NCBI GenBank assembly: GCA_032629725.1 | Contig: JAFEVB010000023.1 | Coordinates: 620,001 to 684,000 of the forward strand | DNA from: Gremmenia infestans | Taxonomy: Eukaryota > Ascomycota > Leotiomycetes > Helotiales > Hamatocanthoscyphaceae | DNA length: 64,000 nt | Reading direction: 5' to 3' | Part shown: one piece after another, positions 45,364 to 56,528 of the stretch | How the letters are laid out: every line of letters begins with the position of its first letter | Position numbering within the stretch: the stretch's first letter is position 1 | Program-made: the position numbers and the translations under genes | The notes under the pieces: generated by a model | Told to the model about the DNA's origin: nothing | What the model saw: the letters and a program-made list of their open reading frames with translations, nothing else | Database searches by the model: none

Positions 45364-47734
45364 GATGATGCTGGACGTGGGATATGAAAACTGAATCCGA
45401 AGTGTAGAGACAGTGACTGTATTCACAGTTGGAGCGTGAAAACAGAGGAAGGAACAAGAGAAGTTGTTGATGCCGATGAGAGTTGAAGAGAATGAAGAAA
45501 GCAGAAGCTATATACCTTCTTCACTAGAAGAAAATGACACCATCTCACTGATCAAGCCTGCCATCGAAAAATCCTCCGAGCATCCTCCAATCCATCCTCT
45601 TAATCTGCATCCCCGCCTCGAAACATTGGAAACAAAGAAAGCCAATCAGCGAATCCCCACAGATCTTAACAGATAGACACAGGCTTACAGCAAGCTGCCA
45701 GTTTTTACTTGTGTAGATCATGGATGTAAACCTAGCATTGGGACGGAGTTGCCACCAGATAGGAACGAAACAACCAGGGAACAGGAGTATAAACACGAGT
45801 CGTCTAGTACTATGACTCCATAGAATGGATTCTACCTGTACCATAGTATGACGGGGAAGGAAGATAGGACGAACACCCTCATGGATTGCACGAGCCGCGG
45901 AAGGGGTTTATTACCAGGAGAGGTAGATTCAGGAAGAGCCAGACTGGGCGTGCCGCGCAAAAGGTACCCGATATCGTCATGAGCCCTTCCTCATATTAGT
46001 TTGCAGGGTCCCTGCTGACGGCAAGGCACCAAAAAAGCGGCTCTCTTGTGTAGTCAGCACTCTGAGTGAGAACGAATGGCGGCGTGAGCCTCGCAACTGG
46101 ACCCTGGGAGTAGGCCGAACTGGGAGGGGATATCAAAGGATGGACTTTGATACATCTGATCTGCATCCTTCTGCAGCTCTCGAACACCCTAGTAATCCTA
46201 CTGCACGAAAGCTTGAACAACGTCAAGCTTTCCCCCCAACCTGTGAACCTGGTTTTTATACTAGGTTCTAGATGTTTTAGGGTTCTGCTAGTTGCTGTTG
46301 TTAAGGAAGCTGTTGAGTTGATTGCCGTGTCTTACTCCAATTGGAAGTGTTATGTTGACATGATGTTGTTAGGTCGGCGTTACTACTGTAGGTCAAGGGA
46401 AACCCTTGTCGTACAAAAATAGGATTTACTCGTTCGAACGCCAAGCAGCGGGACGACTTTCGCTTAAATGCTTGGTTTCGTCCAAGCATTCTTCGCATAA
46501 CAACGTTTGATCCAAGAGGCTGTGCACGTGAAGCTCGAAAGAGTATATCTTGTAAGCTTTAATCTTAAGCTTCTTCTGTTGAGATATTCACAGTTCATGT
46601 ATGATCGCTCAATGTTACTCTTTAGAGAAATGGGATGGGAGAGAAGGCTGAGATGTTTGATGTTCATGACATGCTGACAAGCGTAGTCAAACTTGGTACG
46701 GTATATTATACGGCGTGTACATACAGTGCTGCTATGTGACTTCAGGAATAGACGGATTTTGAGTGTTAGACTCTGGATTTCACCTCGTAATATGAATTTA
46801 CATATCATATTGCTACGAAACCGTCTTTACATGTCTAGTTTGGAATCATCCATCTGAAGGAATCCAAGCTATGTAATCGAAAAGCTATCCAATCCAAACA
46901 TATCTTCATAAAATTACGCTCTAGATTCCACCGTCTTTTCAAACCAGAACCCAAACGATTTCAAAAGGACAACGAATCTAGTGATGTTAGGTAGGTACCA
47001 AAATAGAAGACCGAAGCTTGTTCATCTGCTTAGCAAAACTCTGCTTAGTAGTTCCTTCGAGGTTTTATTACCCAGGCTACTATAACAGAAGCCGCTTACT
47101 TTATTAAGCAATCTGGTTCTGCAAAATATTACGATAGGCTGTGATTCTGCGAAAACAAATCAAATGTAAAGTACGTTGATCGGCGCTCATCTCATCTACC
47201 CGGTTAATACGGTAATCACCACCAATGGTGGTCCACCACTCGTCTGAAGTTATATGAAACAACTTCACAAAAAGATTTTCCAGATGCTTGTCTCTCATCT
47301 CCCGGATATCGCGCATACTGGACTGGACTGACTGCAAAAGCCCTTTCCGAGCACAGGGTATCTTGTTTCAAGGTAATTGGTTTCACACCAGTCGGAAAAT
47401 TACCAGACGGGTAGGTGATATAAGGACCTTCATACTATACTGTACGCCGTCCGGCTTTGCTTCCTCGAACCCCTGTTATATAAAAGTGTTCATTTCTCTG
47501 CGTACGTGCTAATAGCACCGCGCACCGTCATCTAATCTCTAAAGCCCGTCCGTCGTCAAATGCATGCATGCAAAAGTACCTACCGTGCCTACGCCCAAAA
47601 CTCCTCATGCTGACTACCGTGTATGCTCAAAAAGATCTATGAATGAATGAAAACTATACAGAAAAGAAATAGAGAGATCTGATATGCACAAGAAAAGAGA
47701 TATGTATGTATAGAACAAGAATCATGAATGAAGG
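45364..47734. other. Gene-free stretch
   Basis: No supported gene over 2.4 kb. Small frames at 46147-46422 and 46464-46808 have no domains. The segment next to 45363 is the promoter of the repeat-protein gene. Confidence 0.5.
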
Positions 47735-49678
47735 TCAGGCACCGATAATCTCCTCGTCGACAAGAACATTAGGGTCGTTTTCAAGCCGAGTCCTTTCCGA
47801 GTTTCCTATTGTAGAGCCGGGTTCTTCGAGGTAGACTATCAACCAAATGTCAGTATCTTATAGGTATGGCAAGTTATGAAAAGATAAGAGAAAGAGAAGG
47901 GGAACTTACCATGCGGTCTAATAAACCAACTCGTCAGGAAAGCCACACAAAAGCACCCAAACAGCACAACAAATATTTCCTGCGGAAAAGTATCAACAGT
48001 TTGCGCATAGATAATGTTAAACACCGTCGGCGCGACCACACGCGCCAACGCATGCAACAAGCCCGTCGCACCAAGCAGCTGTCCTATTCTATCATGCGGA
48101 ACATGTTTCGTAAGCGCACTCTGCAGCGTCGGACTCCCAATGCCCCCAAACGCCGCAAAGATCCCCGCCACAGTAAACAAGTTCCCCTTCCTCGCTATCG
48201 CATAACCTCCGTACCCGATAATCTCGAAGACGACGCTCGCGCGTACGATATTCAGATCTAAATTATCAGACCCGGAATTCGGCTCCGGGATCGCGAAGCC
48301 GGATTCTCGCCGCTGTTTGTTGGCGCGCCGCGTGCGGAATAGGTAGTTGAGGAGGGGCATTACAGCAATGAGCGCGAAGACGCGCACGATGTTGACAATG
48401 CTGACGAAGGCGCTGGTTTCGGGGGTCTTCCAGTGGAATTGGAAGCCCAGGTAGTATACTGTTACGCTCAGGGCTCCCATACCAACGCCGAACATGATGG
48501 TGTCGACCGCGGCGAGCAAGATCAAGTTTGCGCGGAGGTGATTGGAAGTGCCTGGACCTGTCGGCCAGAGGATTTTGAGGGGAGCGAGGATATTGGCACT
48601 CCTTACCCACCCGTAACCATCTGAATCAATGTTTGCACCTTCTGCGGCAAACTTCTCCCGGGCTAGCATTTGGCGCTTCTTGCTGAGAGATTCGGGGGCC
48701 AGGAAGAAGATGAAGATCATGAAGAAGGCGTGGACGCCCATGGCGATGTAGAAGGTTGCTATTAAGGACCCGCCTTTGCTGATAAAGATTGCTATTAATA
48801 ATGGGCCGAATGCTATGCCGGAGAAGAGACACGCATGGAAATATCCAAAAGCGACGTTCCGTTTCGGAGGCGGGGTACAATCAGCTGCATATGCGTGGGT
48901 TAAGGCCATACCAGCTGTGAACGAGCCGCAGATGCCGTCGAATATTGAACCTGCGAGCATCCACTGATAGGGAATCCTGTCTGGGTAGGTAGCTGCGAGG
49001 ATCGTGATGATCTCCGCCAAGAAACCACCTAAAGACGTTATGACTAGGACTCTCGTACGCCCATATCGGTCAGAGAAAGCACCAAGTTTGGGGGACACAA
49101 TAGCGCTTAGTCCACCAGTGAGTATTGTCATATATAGCGTGAACCTCGTGACCAGCTTCTGGACTGCAGGAATCTCGCATTGAGGATTATCGTCGCCGAG
49201 GATGATGGGGCCGAAGATGAGGGAGGGCTGGAGGGCGGACTGCTCGATGAAGTATTCTCTGCAGACAAGAGACTTGATAAGGTTGAGTTTCGGGACGAGG
49301 ATGCCACCAACTGCGAGGGCGAAGAGGAAGAAAGGTATTATCAGCCAGCCAACCTGCTTATTGTTAGTTACGGAGCTCGAATAGCAGCTGGGAGCAAGCG
49401 CAAGGCAAACTCACAGATGGTTTCCGCCACCAGGGCAAGCCTTCAAAGTCCGCAAGACCTTCCCATTCCAGCTCCGTAGCACTGCCATTATCAACTGAAC
49501 CACTTCCACCACCATTGCTTCCACTACCTCTGTTCCCATTGCCCAGCAATGGAGTCGCTTCATTATCGTCGCCTGTGCCCTTCGCCTTGCGCAGACTGGC
49601 ATTACGCTTCAAGGAGTCCTGTGCGCCCCAATGCTCTTCTGGAGTCTTGCCATTGCGTCGCTCATGCTCGTCGTCCAT
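47735..49678 (-). CDS. MFS transporter (TetA-like / DHA1 type), 12 TM
   Basis: Exons 49678-49415, 49353-47910 and 47835-47735 (introns 61 and 74 nt) give 602 aa. ATG 49678 starts MDDEHERRNGK; a non-ATG extension exists but is unnecessary. A Gly/Asn/Ser-rich soluble N-terminus with NEATPLLGNGN precedes TM1 (GWLIIPFFLFALAVGGIL). The cytoplasmic loop motif A is GAFSDRYGRTRVLV, followed by CGSFTAGMALTHAYAADCTPP. The C-terminal half includes FGGIGSPTLQSALTKHV and RIGQLLGATGLLHALARVVAP, as in fungal relatives of tetracycline-type antiporters. The short last exon supplies an acidic tail (VYLEEPGSTIG...EEIIGA). The role is probably proton-coupled solute export; substrate unknown. Confidence 0.92.
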
Positions 49679-50535
49679 CTCGAGGGGATCGGATCCCACT
49701 TACCAGAATGGATGTGCTTATCGTGGAGGTTCAGTGCTGCTGAGACTAGTACATAGATAGGAAGAGTCGTATAGAGGGAGCTTCCAATTCAATGGTAACT
49801 GTCGTAGACGTCTAGATATTGTACAGGATTAGAGTCGTAGAGTCATTGCATTCGTATATCACCAGGCTGGAGGTAAAAGCAAAGCAAGTCGTCGTTATCG
49901 CAAGATACGCTGGCGGCGGTCCAGGTGTACAATCCATTACAGTAGGAGCTGGAATGCGCCAGGGTAGGAGGACGGGATGAAATGAATATAGTACCTTGTT
50001 TTGGACAGTTAGACTACGTAATAGTCGAATTTCAGCCAATCAATGCTTGATTTAAGAGCCGAGACGGTATTTTGGGCGTATCAAGAAGCTCCATACGAGC
50101 AGCTAAACTTGGTGCGTTGTCTTATTCAGTTAGTGCTTGATAATACATTCTTTCCCAGTATCTCGGTCTTTAGAATCCGGCGATAGGGTCAATAACCGTC
50201 TTCAAATTCGGTTCCTGTCAGCGCGGTGGAATTAAGGTATTTGGGTATGAGACTACGACTACCTTATTGTTGCCTAACGAGACGCGTGTTTCTAACATGA
50301 TCTAGATATTATAAACTTCCTATACAGTCACTTGCATTTATTATGAAACTTCGTGGTCGGGCTTTCGTGCTCTACATTCTTTTTTCTAAAGAGGAAAGTG
50401 GTGACGCGGTGATGCATATTGTGTTATCCCACCAACCCAGGACCACGTTTCATCCCATGCCATGTCTAGATTCCGCTCACGTGTAATACAACAGAGTATC
50501 CCTTTTGGGTAATATACAGTCTTCAATTCCAACCA
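49679..50535. other. Intergenic
   Basis: MFS promoter side and ferrochelatase 3' side. A GGTAAGTG donor-like site just upstream of the MFS ATG (about 49700) could indicate a 5' UTR intron. No gene seen. Confidence 0.5.
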
Positions 50536-51939
50536 TCATACAGCGAATGTCTCTCCTTTTCCTTGTCCAAGAAAGAACTTCTTGCTTTCCGCACACCTTT
50601 CACTCTTACACCCAGGACATCTCAACCCCATCTGCTTGCTTGCAACTACCCCACTATCCAGATGTTTTTTCGCAATATCAGCCAAAGCTTCAATGAACAC
50701 AGGGTGGCCATTTAAACTCTCGGATCTCTTAATCGTGTCTTTGTGTCCGGATTCGCCTATTACTTCTTCATCCAATTCGTACAACGTCTCAATATGGTCC
50801 GATGTGAATGCCACTGGGATAAGAATCAAGTTCTTCTGACCCTTTGCAATGTAGTTCTCAACAGTGTCACTGGTTTGAGCTCCAAGCCAGGCACTAGGTC
50901 CAACTTGCGATTGCCATACAAGACGGTAAGGGTGAGAATGTCCTAATCTGGTCATTACAGCTGCAACTGTGGCAGCAACTTCCGCAGGATATGGGTCACC
51001 TGAGCACATTTGTATCAGATACCTGAATATAATTAGAATAAGACAATAACATACCTCTGTTTACCACAGACATTGGCAGGCTGTGTGCCGAAAACAAGAG
51101 CACCACATCTTTCCGTTGTTCTTCGGAATATTCAGCGAGTTTTGCTTCAATATTGAGTGCAATGGCATCAATCAATCCAGGATGCGATGGCCATCGATCA
51201 ATCACACTCCAGTTGATTGTTCCATCATTGTCACCAGCCTTGGCAGCTTCGCTCTTCCCTTCCAATCTTTGTCTCCATTTCCACAACTCGTTTAGACTGC
51301 TCCCAGTCGTCGAACAACTGTATTGTGGGTATTGCGTGAAAGCTACAGCCCTGCCTCCCTTGCCACCACCAAATCCATCTGCCAGCAACTTGGTATACAT
51401 TTCTTCTGTCAAAGGATTCGCGTATCTGAATGCGACATAGGGTAGATGGGGTGCAGTTTCTGGTGAGGTCTTGTCGAGAATCTTGCACATCTCTGCTGCT
51501 TGATATTCGGACCATTTTCGAATGGGCGAGCCGCCACCAATTGCGGCGTATTGTTTCTGGATCTTGGGGGTTCGACGCTTAGAGATGAATGCGCCAAGGT
51601 AGTTTTGAAGAGGGCCGAGAGGAATTAAGTCGCCGTCTGCCTGTGTTGTAGTTAGCGTTGTAGGTGTCCGAGGCCATCGTGACGTACAAAGAGTCTGCTC
51701 AAGAAACCCCCAACTTCATCCGTTGTGGATGGACCTCCCATGTTCATAAACACCATAGCCGTGGGACCCTTTGAGCTCGTCGCATCTTGAGTTACTGGCG
51801 GTACTTGTGTCGCAAGAGACCGCATTTGATTTGCATTGACCCTTTGCCATAATGCAGTTGATGGCGCACTTGTCAATTTGGATATTGTTGAGTGTGAGGC
51901 TCTTTTGGTGAGCTGGCTTATGGGGGTTCGGAAAGCCAT
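50536..51939 (-). CDS. HEM15: Mitochondrial ferrochelatase with C-terminal CX2CX4C motif
   Basis: Exons 51939-51688, 51640-51055 and 50999-50536 (introns 47 and 55 nt) encode 433 aa. It inserts Fe2+ into protoporphyrin IX at the matrix face of the inner mitochondrial membrane, the last step of heme synthesis. An N-terminal basic, Ser/Thr-rich presequence (about 1-45) precedes AMVFMNMGGPST. The catalytic landmarks FSAHSLPMSVVNRGDPYP (joined across intron 2), QSQVGPSAWLG and FTSDHIETLYELDEE are intact. The C-terminus has C407, C410 and C415 followed by a KKFF-type end, in the same arrangement as the three C-terminal [2Fe-2S] ligands of animal ferrochelatase; the yeast S. cerevisiae enzyme lacks them (established). 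It is divergent from KU70 across 438 bp. Confidence 0.97.
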
Positions 51940-52377
51940 GTTCTTTTTATATAGACCAGAGACAGAAGTTGAGGAAGTCGTTATTATTTATTCGCAAATC
52001 ATTGTGATATTACTGTATGGCTGACGGGAAGGTTCATTTCTCCACGATTGGGGCAAGCTCAAAGGGCCTAGAATTTAGCGGGCGGATATACAAATATACA
52101 GGGATTATGATGGCGCGCGGGAGTGGAAAAGCCGAGCAAACTGGAAGTGCGTGCCAATGACGATGTCTGGATTTGATGCGCGAAATAATCATCACGTGAA
52201 CTCCCGTCACAGCGCGCGCGCCTTGAGCGCGTTTGTCTGCCTGATCTAAATCATGAAGTTAACGCAACACAACGATTGAAGACCAGAAAAGACCACGCAT
52301 TGCCATTCGCAATTGTCATTCCCTCCCCTCCCCTCCCCTCCCCTCCCCTTCATTGCGCACTCCCCACAGCAGACATC
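51940..52377. promoter_or_regulatory. Compact divergent promoter HEM15 / KU70
   Basis: Only 438 bp separate the two start codons. It contains CACGTG at 52193-52198, a GCGCGCGCGCC run at 52212-52222, GGCGCGCGGGA at about 52113 and the CCCTC tract at 52321-52348 in the KU70 leader. Confidence 0.6.
52321..52348. repeat. CCCTC pentanucleotide tract in the KU70 leader
   Basis: Nearly six CCCTC units end 29 nt before the KU70 start codon. The opposite strand carries GGG runs separated by short spacers, a G-quadruplex-compatible pattern. Confidence 0.88.
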
Positions 52378-54413
52378 ATGTTGGAAGGCAACGAAAGCTG
52401 GAAGAACAAGGACGATCAGGAAGAGGACGAAGAGGACGTTGATGAGACCGTTTGCAACCCAGACCCTTAAAAGCAGCAGCTCTAATACCTACATAGGCAT
52501 ACACCACCCAAAAAGATGCCGTTCTCTTCGCGATCGAAGTCAGCGAATCTATGCTTGCCCCTCCTCCACACTCCGACTCCAAGAAACCCGAAACCGATAG
52601 TCCAACTGCTGCTGCTATCAAATGCGCATACCAAATTATGCAACAGCGCATAATATCGCATCCGAAAGACATGATGGGTGTCCTCCTTTTCGGCACTGAA
52701 AAGTCAAAGTTTGAGGGAAAATATGACAATGACAATGGCAATATCACATACCCGCACTGCTACCTCCTGACCGATCTTAATATCCCGTCAGCAATGGATG
52801 TCAAAGCTCTGAAGGCCATTGTAGAAGATGAGGGCGAAGCTCAAAGTTTACTAAAGCCAAGTGAAGAACCTATAGATATGCAAAACTTGCTATTCTGCGC
52901 CAACCAAATCTTCACAAGAGGTGCACCGGACTTTGGATCCAGGAGATTATTCATTATCACAGACAAGGACGACCCCCATTCAGCAAATAAGGCTCTGAGA
53001 TCATCAGCCACTGTCCGGGCGAAGGATCTCTATGATTTGGGAGTTACCATTGAATTGTTCCCCATATCTCACCCGGATCACAAGTTCGACCGCACAAAAT
53101 TCTACGATGTGGGTCAATGCTTCTCTGTTCTTCAAATATACTAACCATCGCAGGACATCATCTATCGCGATCCAGAAGATGATGGAGGTGACTTGGCAAC
53201 GGCTCCTAGAGACTTCAAATCTGCTGGTGGTGATGGTATAAACCTTCTTAACGACCTCATTTCAGACATAAATTCCAAGCAATTTACGAAACGCGCACTC
53301 TTCTCCAACATGAAACTTGAGATTGGTCCTGAGTTCCAAATCTCAGTCAAGGGGTACAATCTTCTCCAGCCTGCAAAACCGGCAAAACAAGACTGGATTT
53401 ACCAAGGAGGCGAAACAAATCAGATAGTGAAGCCGGATTCAGCTCGTTTGAGTGACGATAACGCCACACCCGTGGAAAAGGACGAAATCAAGAAAGCCTA
53501 TAAATTTGGAGGAACTCAAATTCTGTTTACATCCGAAGAACAGGAAAAGTTGAGAGGGTTCGGTAAGCCTGGCATTCGGATTATAGGCTTCAAACCTCAG
53601 TCGATGCTACCATTCTGGGCTTCCGTCAAGGAATCTACATTCATATATCCCAGTGAGGAAGGCTTTGTTGGTTCAAGCCGTGTTTTCTCCGCACTATGGC
53701 AGAAACTAGTAAGAGACAAGATCATGGGCCTTGCATGGTTCATCGCTAGACAAAACTCCACCCCGACCATTGTCGCCATCTTGCCCTCCGAAGAGCGCCT
53801 TTCCGAAAACACAGGTCTTCAACTCAATCCCGCCGGACTATGGCTCTACCCCCTCCCCTTCGCCGACGACATCCGCGAAGCGCCAGACCAACCCACACAA
53901 GTCTTCAGCCCCGACAACCTCACCAACGAAATGCGCACAGTAATCAAACAACTGCAACTCCCGAAAGGCATCTACGACCCAAGCAAATACCCCAACCCAT
54001 CCCTACAGTGGCACTACAAGATCCTCCAAGCCATAGCGCTAGAAGAGGACATTCCTGAGACGCCAGAAGATAAAACCGTACCCAAGTACCGCCAAGTCGA
54101 GAAGCGCGCTGGTGAGTACATACATAACTGGGGCCGCCTACTGGAAGAGGCGACTAATGTTTTCCGGAAAGAGCGTGGCTCAGGCGCGAAGCACGAGCGA
54201 GCTGACTCGGACGGTCCGGTAAAGAAAAAGGCCAAAACAGAGGGCCTGGACAATGTGGGTGCGGATGAGCTGAAGAAAATGATTAGTACTGGGAAGCTGG
54301 CTAAGCATACTGTTGCGGAACTGAAGGATTTGCTGGCGGCGAAGGGCTTGAGTAATAGTGGAAGGAAGCCGGATCTGCTTGAGAGGATTGAGCAGTGGGC
54401 TGATGAGAACTAA
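52378..54413 (+). CDS. KU70: Ku70, DNA end-binding subunit of NHEJ
   Basis: Exons 52378-52449, 52497-53108 and 53154-54413 (introns 47 and 45 nt) encode 647 aa. With Ku80 it binds double-strand break ends and starts non-homologous end joining; it also acts at telomeres. An acidic N-terminus (EEDEEDVDET) leads to the vWA-like domain (KDAVLFAIEVSESML onward, about 26-230). The Ku beta-barrel core follows (about 250-460; KAYKFGGTQILF, FKPQSMLPFW), then a helical arm and a C-terminal SAP DNA-binding motif (about 610-645; LAKHTVAELKDLLAAKGL). A basic KKKAK stretch before SAP is a likely nuclear signal. The first donor (GTTTGC) is non-consensus, but the resulting junction ET/AYTTQKDAV fits the family. 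Confidence 0.96.
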
Positions 54414-55470
54414 GTGATGAGATTTGATTTCTTTTATAATGGCTGTATGATATTCACATGAGGATGGAGCATGTCGGGTTATGAATCATATTGAGAGAGT
54501 CTATCTCTCGGCGTTGGCAATCTGCAGTTGAGCGAAAGGGAGTAGGGATAATGAAAAGCTGTTCCAATATTAGCATTTATGAAAATTTCCCAGGTTCGCT
54601 TCTAACTTATGTATGAGTTGACTAAATATAACACAATTCTACTTATTACGACGGTACATGTGACTCTTTCCCAAATATATCTTCATACTTCCGGGAATGA
54701 GGAAAGTGGGCTGGCATTGATTAGCATTGGACATCTGCTTCAGATTGAAGAGATGGCACACATTCTAGCCACCTCTAACCATATCCTCACATTCTACAAG
54801 GGGGGGATAAATACCAAGAAAGTTGGTTGCGTGGTTCTGTTGATTTATTATAGGGAGGGGCTCGCTTAGAAAGGGGTTGGAATGGAGGCGGGGCATTCTT
54901 TTGGTGGAAGGAAGTAAGGAAGGAAAAAAGGAAGTTGGAGTCGATTCACATGCTGTCTGTAACGTTAAATTGTTCAGATAATCTCGTTTCAGTCTGAAGT
55001 CTGATATGCAAAAATCGGAATGTCGTCCGTTTGGTTGGTTGATGTATGGAATTTGGTGTTACAAAGTACCGATAGTCAGCCAGTACCTTAATCTGCTTGG
55101 AAACAGAGAGGCTAATTGCTTGGCTAGCATAGTGCCCGCTTGAAATATTTCAAATAACAAGGGCAAGTTCAAGGGCCTGCAAGTACCCTAGAGGTATTCG
55201 CTTTTTAGCATGGGACTATGCATTTCTGCCTATCCAGTTGGTTTATGGTGGGACAGAACTTAGCCACCTGAAGAAATATGTCGAGATAAGATGAGACGAA
55301 TGCGAGAACTACAGTAGTATACGCGATGGTTTGTCTTGGCTTGAAAATTTGCAATTTGCCGCTGTTGATTCGACATGATAGCTATTCGGCGAATTGAAAC
55401 ATCTGAATCAATCCGTATATAGCGGCTTGGTGCATGGTACATATATATTGGTAGCTGAGGAATATAACAG
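54414..55470. other. Intergenic
   Basis: KU70 3' region and unassigned sequence; an 86-codon frame at 54609-54869 has no family features. Confidence 0.5.
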
Positions 55471-55938
55471 CTTCGATCTATTCTTACACCCAACGACTCT
55501 CACCTTCAAGCATTCAACGGGGCCCTAATCACGCGTTACAGTATCAACCCAACATCCCCATGCCTCCAACTCGCAAACCAAGCTTCTTCGCACGCCCAAG
55601 CCGAACCATTCTCCCCTCCCCCCCAACATGCAAGTCCAAGAAATCCCCCCACCTCTCAACATTTCCGCACCGCGGCCCTCTTCTCGACATCCACCCCAAG
55701 ACGATCAGGAAAGAAGTATGCATATGCACGTAGTCCGAAAGTCAGCGCGTTAGAAAGACAGAAAATTTTGAAAGAAAACAGCCACAAGCCTAGTGAGGAA
55801 GAGCGAGCCGTGGAAGAGGAAATGATGACTTGGGGCGAGGAGCAGAAGAAACAGGTTGTTGGGCTCAAGGCGCAGGGTTTAAGTGACCGGGCCATTTTCA
55901 ACACTGTGCGAACGAAGAAGAAGGATTTCTGGGCATAA
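55471..55938 (+). CDS. Small probable mitochondrial protein, start codon unresolved
   Basis: A frame open from 55468 to the TAA at 55936 lacks an ATG in its first two thirds. Its product contains a mitochondrial-presequence-like stretch (HFRTAALFSTSTPRRSGKK) followed by a charged helical domain (residues such as KVSALERQKILKENSHKP, EEERAVEEEMMTWGEEQKK, VGLKAQGLSDRAIFN) and ends KKKDFWA. A plausible solution is an intron directly after an upstream ATG (ATG at about 55434, GTACAT...AACAG, then CTTCGATCT at 55471), although that intron would be only about 34 nt. An ATG at 55560 opens another frame that stops early. The domain is not recognised; a mitochondrial ribosome- or assembly-type factor is a guess. 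Confidence 0.5.
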   Translation, partial: LRSILTPNDSHLQAFNGALITRYSINPTSPCLQLANQASSHAQAEPFSPPPQHASPRNPPTSQHFRTAALFSTSTPRRSGKKYAYARSPKVSALERQKILKENSHKPSEEERAVEEEMMTWGEEQKKQVVGLKAQGLSDRAIFNTVRTKKKDFWA

Positions 55939-56528
55939 CTTTGGGAAAAGATGAAGTCTTTCGGCTTTATTATTTGATATAATGTTTAGTGAGCGCTTTT
56001 AGGTTCATCATGGTGGAGGGGAAATGTAGCGGCGCTTACGCATAGATTCGCAGTTTTATATTTGGATTTACTAATTATTGGGTTGTAGATTGTGAAGAGC
56101 ACGTTGGGGAAACTGTTTAGGGTAATTCGGGTATACGAAATATAATATACGGAGGAGTCGAAATAATGCTAGGCGTTGATTGGGGATCATGTAGTGAGTA
56201 TGAAGGTCAATGTCAGGACTTAAAATCAACGCCACATGGTCAACTTCACCACCACCGATACTACAGACACTTTTCACTGCTGCTTTCAACATTCACCCCT
56301 AAGGTAACGTGGCAGTGATACATGCACAAGACATCTTGCCCTGGATTAAAAGTATCTATAAATCTTTCCGTGGCTTTAACCTGCCCCATGGGAGTTTGGA
56401 TTTGGAACTGATGTCCATCTCAGAACATTTCAATCAACAAAGATGTTTGAAACAATATATAGGTATCACAAAATAGATTGAACATCTGTTGTCATCGCAA
56501 TCCTATCAATGAGCGGCGATAACACGAT
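55939..56528. other. Intergenic between convergent genes
   Basis: 3' regions of the 55471 and 56529 genes; no gene seen. Confidence 0.5.
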
